DNA from: an uncultured Erysipelotrichaceae bacterium
GTDB taxonomy: Bacteria > Bacillota_I > Bacilli_A > Erysipelotrichales > Erysipelotrichaceae
Length of the DNA: 27,021 bases
Direction: 5' to 3'
Assembly: GCA_902796525.1 (NCBI GenBank)
Contig: CADBPB010000017.1
Location: 1 to 27,021 of the forward strand
Part shown: positions 21,955 through 27,021 of the stretch, one piece after another
Layout of the letters: each line of letters begins with the position of its first letter
How positions within the stretch are numbered: the stretch's first letter is position 1
The notes under the pieces: generated by a model
The model's database searches: none
Seen by the model: only the letters and a program-made list of their open reading frames with translations
Told to the model about the DNA's origin: nothing
Translations under genes and position numbers: made by a program

Positions 21955-22602
21955 TTATTCGCCTTTTTCAATCAGTTTGGTACCGGAAGAGGTGCCGATG
22001 CGGTTGGCGCCGAGTTCGATCATCTTTGCGAAATCTTCTTTGCTGCGCACGCCGCCTGCCGCTTTGATCAGGCATCTGTCGCCTACGGTATCCTTAAGAA
22101 GCTTTACATCTTCGAAGGTCGCGCCATTGGTCGAGAAGCCGGTCGATGTCTTGACGAAATCCGCTTTCGCTTCCAGGATCGCTTCGCATGCCCTGACTTT
22201 TTCTTCATCCGTAAGCAGGCAGGTCTCGATGATGACCTTTAATACCTTGTCGCCGCATGCTTCTTTCAGCTGGCGGATCTCTTCGGTAACATAATCCATG
22301 TCGTTGTCTTTCAGTCTACCGATATTGATGACCATATCGATTTCATCCGCCCCTTTGGCGATCGCGTCTTTCGTTTCAAAGACTTTCGTTTCCGTCGTGC
22401 AGGCGCCCAGAGGGAAACCAACCACAGTACAGATCAGCACATCGCTGCCTGCCAGCTCTTCTTTGCAAAGAGGAATGTTCCCGGAATTGACGCAGACGGA
22501 TTTGAAATCATATTCTTTCGCTTCCCTGCATAGCTGACGGATGGCTTCCTTGGAAGCGTCGGCTTTCAGTAAAGTGTGATCGATATACTTAGACAGTTTC
22601 AT
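21955..22602 (-). CDS. deoC: Deoxyribose-phosphate aldolase
   Basis: Class-I aldolase splitting deoxyribose 5-phosphate into glyceraldehyde 3-phosphate and acetaldehyde. The 215 residues start MKLSKYIDHTLLKADAS. They contain GADEIDMVINIG (D89), the Schiff-base lysine in FVKTSTGF (K151), and IKAAGGVR (K180). I start at the ATG at 22602 because AAGGAGAGAAG lies just upstream; a frame to 22656 only reads the end of the MurE-like gene in another phase. It overlaps that gene by 14 nt and is the last of the rsmE operon. Confidence 0.96.
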   Translation of the reverse strand: MKLSKYIDHTLLKADASKEAIRQLCREAKEYDFKSVCVNSGNIPLCKEELAGSDVLICTVVGFPLGACTTETKVFETKDAIAKGADEIDMVINIGRLKDNDMDYVTEEIRQLKEACGDKVLKVIIETCLLTDEEKVRACEAILEAKADFVKTSTGFSTNGATFEDVKLLKDTVGDRCLIKAAGGVRSKEDFAKMIELGANRIGTSSGTKLIEKGE

Positions 22603-24040
22603 TTTCTTCTCTCCTTCTCTGATTGATATATTTCTGAGCATAATACTTGTCACCATGATAATACTCTTTTCCCAATCCCATTTCCAGGAATTTCTCGTTG
22701 CCTTTGCCGATGATGATCAGGACATCGCCTTTATTCATCAGTTCGATCGCATTCTCGATGGCGAAGGAACGCATCGTCGAATAGACGGCCTTATGTTTCG
22801 TGAGATATTTGTCACAGCGTTCCAGAATATCGCTGACCGCGCCTTCCGATGATTCGTTTTCCGTCAGAATGATGACATCCAGCGCATCTTCGCAGATCTG
22901 CATCATTTTTTCCAGGCGCCGGTCGCCGTCGGAATAGTTGACGGAGATCACGCCGATCGCCTTCTTTCTGTGTCTGGCCATTTTCGCATAATCGCAGATC
23001 AGTTTGATCGAGGCGAGATCATAGGCGCTGTCGACGATGATATCGTATTCTTCGTCGACCCGTTCCATCACGCCATCCACATCCGGCACATCCTTGAATG
23101 TTTCGATCAGCTGTTCCATCGGATATCCTTTCTGGTGCAGCGCTACGATAGCGGCTGTCAGATTGTATAGCGAAGAAATGCCCTGGAGATGGCAGCTGAT
23201 ATGATAGAGTTCGTCTTGATATTTCAGTTTGTAATCGATGCCGTTCTTGTTCATGGTCACGTCGCGGATCTGATAGGTCGCCAGATTGGAATAGCCGTAA
23301 GTCACATAGCTGCCGACGCAGTCATAGATCTGCTTGAAGGAAATATCGTCGATATTCAGGATGAAACGGCAACTGTCTTCCAATGTATAGAAATAGCGTC
23401 TCAGCTGAACGAAATACTGGTTGTTGAGATAATCGGAAGAATGGTCGCTGTTGGTACAGGTATAGATGAAATAATCAGGCAGGATCGCATCAAGTTTCTG
23501 AAGATTCAAGGAACGGACATCGGCTTCGAAAGTGACGGCTTTGATCCCTGTCCTTCTGATCTTGTCCAGGATCTTCAGATTGTCCAGAATATTCAGGGTA
23601 GAGAATGAGGAACGCAGGTGATTCTTTTCGTAGTTGATGCCTAAGATCCCGACATAGGCGCAGCTGCTGTAGCGGTTAAGAAAATAATTGATGAACGTCG
23701 TCACGGAGGATTTTCCATAAGAACCGCAGACGAGATACTTATCGATGCCGTTGTTGGGATAGCCGTAGAAACGGTTTCCGATTTCGATCAGCGTATTGTT
23801 TACGTTAGGAACTTTGATGTAGATGGCTCTGTTCTGGCTTTTCTGTTCGGTCGGGATCTCTTTGCTGTAAACGATGGCTTTGGCGCCGTTTTCGATCGCT
23901 TCCCTAATGTAGTTGTGACCGTCATACTTGATTCCGTTCAGACAGAAAAAGATCGCGTTTTTCATAGGAAAACGGCTGTCTACCGAAAGCTGTTCGATTT
24001 CCAGATCGGGAGCGCCCTTGAACATTTCACTCAGCAGCAT
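22589..24040 (-). CDS. MurE-like Mur ligase paralogue with altered catalytic residues
   Basis: 483 residues with the three-domain Mur ligase plan: DSRFPMKNAIFFCLNG and DGHNYIREAI at the N-terminus, an ATP loop GSYGKSS (106-112), PDVDGVMERV (319-328) and a C-terminal IIGKGNEKF (443-451). Normal MurE reads GTNGKTT, EVSSH, EAYxxxKxxLF with the carbamylated Lys, DYAHTP, and DNPR. Here these are GSYGKSS, EADVR, QYFVQLRRYF (Lys lost), DSAYDL, and TENESSE. The wall-precursor reaction is therefore unlikely in its standard form. The frame is intact and coupled to mtaB (14-nt overlap, GAGG site). It may be a repurposed ligase, a decayed MurE or a regulator. Confidence 0.8.
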   Translation of the reverse strand: MLLSEMFKGAPDLEIEQLSVDSRFPMKNAIFFCLNGIKYDGHNYIREAIENGAKAIVYSKEIPTEQKSQNRAIYIKVPNVNNTLIEIGNRFYGYPNNGIDKYLVCGSYGKSSVTTFINYFLNRYSSCAYVGILGINYEKNHLRSSFSTLNILDNLKILDKIRRTGIKAVTFEADVRSLNLQKLDAILPDYFIYTCTNSDHSSDYLNNQYFVQLRRYFYTLEDSCRFILNIDDISFKQIYDCVGSYVTYGYSNLATYQIRDVTMNKNGIDYKLKYQDELYHISCHLQGISSLYNLTAAIVALHQKGYPMEQLIETFKDVPDVDGVMERVDEEYDIIVDSAYDLASIKLICDYAKMARHRKKAIGVISVNYSDGDRRLEKMMQICEDALDVIILTENESSEGAVSDILERCDKYLTKHKAVYSTMRSFAIENAIELMNKGDVLIIIGKGNEKFLEMGLGKEYYHGDKYYAQKYINQRRREENETV

Positions 24041-25286
24041 GTCCGATGACCTCTTTCATTGCCGATTCTATTGTAACATCCACAAGTTCGCCTACCGGAT
24101 AGATTCCCGGGACTTTCGTATAGATGTATTCTCTGCTGTAGCCATAGGAACAGCATTCATCGTTCTTTTCGATCAGGACCTTGACGGTCTTGCCGACGAA
24201 GGATCTTTTATGTTCCTGCGTCAGTTGCTGCTGCAGATCGAGAACTTTCCGTACGCGTTCCTTTTTCGTACGCTGATCTATCTGCTGATCGAACGTATCC
24301 GCGACCGTGCCTTTCTTTCTTGCGTAAGGAAATACATGGACAAAGGCGAATCGGATCGTTTCCAGCATCTTCAGATATCCTTCGAAGATCTCATCCGTTT
24401 CATACGGGAATCCGACGATCAGATCGGTACCGATGCTGATGCCTGGGATCTGCCTGCGTATATCTTCGATCCTTTCAAGATATTCCTTCATCGTGTAAGG
24501 ACGGTTCATCTTCTTTAGGATCTCATCATCGAGAGCCTGTACGGGGATATGCAGATGATGGGCGATCTTTTCGTTATCTTTCATGAGCTGAATGATCTCA
24601 TCCGTGACTTCATTGATCTCGATTGAACTGATCCGTATCGTTTTCAGATCCTCGATCAGTACGAGATCTTTCAAAAGATGATAAAGATCGTATTCTCCAT
24701 CGTCATATCGTCCCGTATTAATACCGGTCAGGACGATCTCTTTATTGGTTTTCGAAAGGATCCCGGCCTGTTTCAAGATGTCCTTATGATCGGCGCTGCG
24801 TTGCCTGCCTCTTGCGTAAGGGATGATGCAGTAGCTGCAGAACTGATTGCATCCGTCTTCGATCTTCAGAAACGCCCTGGATTTCTTCGGATAAGATTCT
24901 ACGAACAGCGTTTCGAAGTCCTTGCTGATCGATTCATTGACTTTCGACCCCTTCTCATGATTCAGGATCATTTCGATCATTTTATCTTTCTGATCGGAAC
25001 CGATGATAAGATCCACATCGGCAAAATCATCGGATCCTCCTTTGATCTGGCTCATGCATCCGACCGCGACGATATAGGCATCCGGATTGTTCCTTCGCGC
25101 ATCGTGAAGAAACTTGCGGGTCTTGCTTTCGGCAGTATTGGTGACGCAGCACGTAAAAATGATGTAGAGATCGGCTTTGTCTTTGAAATCTATTTCCGCA
25201 TAATAAGGATTCAGTTTTTCTCTCACGTAGGTCGCTTCATAATCGTTGACTTTGCAACCCAGGACCATCATCGCATATGTTTTCAT
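24027..25286 (-). CDS. mtaB: tRNA (N6-threonylcarbamoyladenosine-37) methylthiotransferase MtaB
   Basis: Radical-SAM enzyme adding a methylthio group to t6A37 of ANN-decoding tRNAs. The 419 residues have an N-terminal cluster domain (LGCKVND C11, TCCVTN C46, VGCMSQ C77). The radical-SAM motif is DGCNQFCSYC (C146, C150, C153), with LTGINTGRY and HIPVQALDDEILKKMNR, and a C-terminal TRAM domain. I choose the ATG with AGGTG 4 nt upstream; a GTG two codons earlier is possible. It overlaps rsmE by 4 nt. The rsmE-mtaB pair is common in Firmicutes. Confidence 0.95.
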   Translation of the reverse strand: MKTYAMMVLGCKVNDYEATYVREKLNPYYAEIDFKDKADLYIIFTCCVTNTAESKTRKFLHDARRNNPDAYIVAVGCMSQIKGGSDDFADVDLIIGSDQKDKMIEMILNHEKGSKVNESISKDFETLFVESYPKKSRAFLKIEDGCNQFCSYCIIPYARGRQRSADHKDILKQAGILSKTNKEIVLTGINTGRYDDGEYDLYHLLKDLVLIEDLKTIRISSIEINEVTDEIIQLMKDNEKIAHHLHIPVQALDDEILKKMNRPYTMKEYLERIEDIRRQIPGISIGTDLIVGFPYETDEIFEGYLKMLETIRFAFVHVFPYARKKGTVADTFDQQIDQRTKKERVRKVLDLQQQLTQEHKRSFVGKTVKVLIEKNDECCSYGYSREYIYTKVPGIYPVGELVDVTIESAMKEVIGHAAE

Positions 25287-25969
25287 TGGCACCTGCTGAC
25301 AATCACGCTCGTCAGATAGATCGCTGCGGTTTCAGCGCGCAGGATACGTTTTCCAAGGCTTATGGGAGCAAAGCCGAAAGATACGATCTTCTCGTATTCG
25401 CCGGGATCGAAGCCCCCTTCCGGTCCGATGATATAAGTGATATTTCCTGCAGTATCGATACCGCTGTCATCGCGATAGTTTTCGTAGCAGATATAGTTGC
25501 GATCGCTCATAAATCTCTTCAGATCATCGATACCTGCGGCATTCGTGACTTCCGGGATGCGGTTGCGATGCGACTGGCAGGCCGCTTCTTTCACGATCTT
25601 TTTCAGACGCATGAGTTTTTTATCGTCCTTTGCTTTCACCACGCTCCTGTAAGCCTCATATGGCACGATACGGGATACGCCCAGTTCGACCAGCTTCTGC
25701 ACGCAGAACTCGTATCTGTCATTCTTGAACAGCGACAGGATGCAGGTGATCTGATTCGCAAGCTCGTTGTTTTCGTCAGAAGAATCATCCACGACACAGC
25801 TCTGCTTATCGAACAGATGCGCAAAGAAAATACGTCCCGTCGGATCGCATAGACGGAACGTATAGTCCGAATCCTTACGTAAAACCTTCTGCAGATGATA
25901 AAGGATATCATCCTCCAGTTTCACATGATTACCGATATTCAAAACTTCATCGACGAAGAATTGCTGCAT
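25283..25969 (-). CDS. rsmE: 16S rRNA (uracil-1498 N3)-methyltransferase
   Basis: SPOUT methyltransferase modifying m3U1498. The 228 residues start with a PUA-like domain (HVKLEDDILYHLQKVLRK). The knot region has LVELGVSRIVPYEAYRSV, RLKKIVKEAACQSHRNRIPEV, IIGPEGGFDPGEYEKI and LGKRILRAETAAI, all diagnostic. It starts 12 nt after the CorC-like stop. No ribosome site; TATAAT fits exactly between the upstream stop and a 6-nt gap before ATG. Confidence 0.94.
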   Translation of the reverse strand: MQQFFVDEVLNIGNHVKLEDDILYHLQKVLRKDSDYTFRLCDPTGRIFFAHLFDKQSCVVDDSSDENNELANQITCILSLFKNDRYEFCVQKLVELGVSRIVPYEAYRSVVKAKDDKKLMRLKKIVKEAACQSHRNRIPEVTNAAGIDDLKRFMSDRNYICYENYRDDSGIDTAGNITYIIGPEGGFDPGEYEKIVSFGFAPISLGKRILRAETAAIYLTSVIVSRCQ

Positions 25970-25975
25970 AGATTC

Positions 25976-25981
25976 ATTATA
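25976..25981 (-). promoter_or_regulatory. -10 element of the rsmE operon (predicted leaderless)
   Basis: TATAAT directly follows the upstream TAG stop and lies 6 nt (GAATCT) before the rsmE ATG. No -35 match (AAGCGG at 17 bp) because that region codes for the neighbour's lysine-rich end. Reinitiation from the upstream gene is an alternative way to translate rsmE. Confidence 0.58.
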
Positions 25982-27021
25982 CTATTTCTTTTTCTCTTCC
26001 GCTTTATCTTCGTTGATCGTTACTTTGATCACGTTGACTTTCTTGGAATCCGCATCGGTGACTTCCACGTGCAGATTCTTGTAATCGAAATGATCGCCGA
26101 CCGATGGGATCTTATCCAGCACATCGATGACCCAGGCAGATGTCGTATTGAATTCGAAATCCTCGTCATTCTCGATCGCGAAATGTTCGAACAGATCATC
26201 GATATCGAGATCGCCTTTGACCAGATAGGTGTTGTCGTCGATCTTCTTGTAGTACTCGATGACCTCGTCGTGCTCATCGTAGATCTCGCCGACCAGTTCC
26301 TCCAGGATATCTTCCATCGTGATGATGCCTTCCGTTCCTCCGTATTCGTCGACGACGATCGCCAGATGCGTCTTGGAAGACTGGAACTGCTTCAGCAAAG
26401 AAGAGATCTTGACCTGCGAAGACGTATACATCGTTTTCTGCAGGATATCTCTGATATTGAGATCCTTTTCATATAGAAGATGGTAATAGAAGTCTTTTTC
26501 ATGAAGAACGCCGATGATATTGTCGATGGAATCCTCATAGACCGGAAGACGCGAATAGCCGGAGTCGCGATAGTATTTCTCGATATCCTGCAGACTGTCT
26601 TCGTCGATATCGATCGCAATGACATCGATGCGGGGCGTCAGGATCTCGCCGACATCCAGGTCGTTGAACTCCAGAGCGTTGGTGATGATCTCAGCTTCAT
26701 GGTCTTCCATTTCGCCTTCTTCGTTTGCTTCTTCGACCATCGTGATGATCTCGTCGTTGGAATAGGTTTCCGAATTGTCTTCATAGAAACGGGAGATCAG
26801 TTTTTCCAGCAAATGGAAAATGAAGGCCAGCGGCGTCAGCAGGAAGACCAGCAGACGCAGGATCGGCGTGACTGAAACCGCAAATTTCTCCGGATTGTGC
26901 TTCGCCAGCGTTTTCGGCAGGATCTCGCCGATGACCATGATCACCAGAGTCATAACGATTGAAGAGATCGCAACGCCGTTCCCGCCATAGATGTTCGTAA
27001 AAAGGACCGTAGCCAGTGATG
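25982..27021 (-). CDS. CorC/HlyC-type protein with CNNM and paired CBS domains (N-terminus cut by window edge)
   Basis: The frame is open to the window end, so the first part is missing; 346 residues are visible. They begin in the CNNM/DUF21 membrane domain (LATVLFTNIYGGNGVAISSI, then IGEILPKTLAKHNPEKFA and a hydrophobic helix). The CBS pair follows: LTPRIDVIAIDIDEDSLQDI, SGYSRLPVYEDSIDNIIGVL, and EYGGTEGIITMEDILEELVG. The C-terminal CorC_HlyC domain ends in a lysine-rich tail. Family members are implicated in magnesium/cobalt or sodium transport. Confidence 0.93.
   Translation of the reverse strand, partial: SLATVLFTNIYGGNGVAISSIVMTLVIMVIGEILPKTLAKHNPEKFAVSVTPILRLLVFLLTPLAFIFHLLEKLISRFYEDNSETYSNDEIITMVEEANEEGEMEDHEAEIITNALEFNDLDVGEILTPRIDVIAIDIDEDSLQDIEKYYRDSGYSRLPVYEDSIDNIIGVLHEKDFYYHLLYEKDLNIRDILQKTMYTSSQVKISSLLKQFQSSKTHLAIVVDEYGGTEGIITMEDILEELVGEIYDEHDEVIEYYKKIDDNTYLVKGDLDIDDLFEHFAIENDEDFEFNTTSAWVIDVLDKIPSVGDHFDYKNLHVEVTDADSKKVNVIKVTINEDKAEEKKK

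Noticed and set aside
1..27021. CRISPR arrays, insertion sequences, prophage or integrative elements
   Set aside because: No regularly spaced repeats, transposase or phage frames, or terminal inverted repeats with target duplications were seen. The xer-type recombinase is the chromosomal XerD in its normal deoB context, not an element integrase.

Overview
This window reads as the chromosome of a low-to-mid G+C Firmicute (Bacillota). The best guess is the class Erysipelotrichia, a placement resting on gene order and protein character rather than a phylogeny. It is densely packed housekeeping DNA. Neighbouring genes on the minus strand mostly overlap by 1-20 nt or are separated by fewer than 15 nt. 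I see no insertion sequence, prophage, CRISPR array, rRNA or toxin-antitoxin module. No gap longer than 300 bases lacks a gene; the longest is the 180-nt infC leader.

Layout from left to right. (1) A minus-strand operon reads from 8486 to the left edge: nusB, xseA, xseB, ispA, a degenerate dxs-like gene, recN, xerD, deoB and a Bax-inhibitor-1 membrane protein cut by the window edge. It resembles the classical Firmicutes nusB-xseA-xseB-ispA-dxs-tlyA-argR-recN cluster, but tlyA and argR are absent and the dxs product has lost most of its active-site motifs. (2) A lone plus-strand DUF5662 gene (8525-9085) diverges from nusB and converges on ydcF across a perfect two-way hairpin. (3) A minus operon runs from 13170 to 9079: a TSCPD-domain protein, lspA, rluD, a rhomboid protease, comEB and ydcF. 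(4) gltX lies on the plus strand and converges on tRNA-Glu(CTC). (5) The infC-rpmI-rplT(-tRNA-Glu) operon has a strong promoter and a leader with an attenuator and a competing structure, as expected for L20 feedback. infC starts at ATA, and L20 carries a long charged tail. (6) A minus operon runs from 19772 to 16352: rdgB, a Lit/DUF1461 membrane protein, trmL, a YfcE-type phosphoesterase, a small membrane coiled-coil protein and a membrane-anchored polysaccharide deacetylase. (7) A PfkB-family kinase is followed by phoH. (8) rpsU stands alone with its own promoter and terminator. (9) A minus operon from 25969 to 21955 holds rsmE, mtaB, a MurE-like protein with altered catalytic residues, and deoC. 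(10) A CorC/HlyC-type transporter-like protein is cut by the right edge.

The most unusual signal is regulatory. At six transcription-unit heads (nusB, DUF5662, gltX, rdgB, the PfkB kinase, rsmE) a -10 hexamer ends exactly 6 nt before an ATG or 7 nt before a GTG, with no convincing Shine-Dalgarno sequence. This predicts leaderless mRNAs. Most downstream genes, and the TSCPD, rpsU and infC heads, instead have recognisable Shine-Dalgarno sequences. The other notable items are two apparently decayed paralogues of essential enzymes (Dxs-like and MurE-like), each inside a housekeeping operon.
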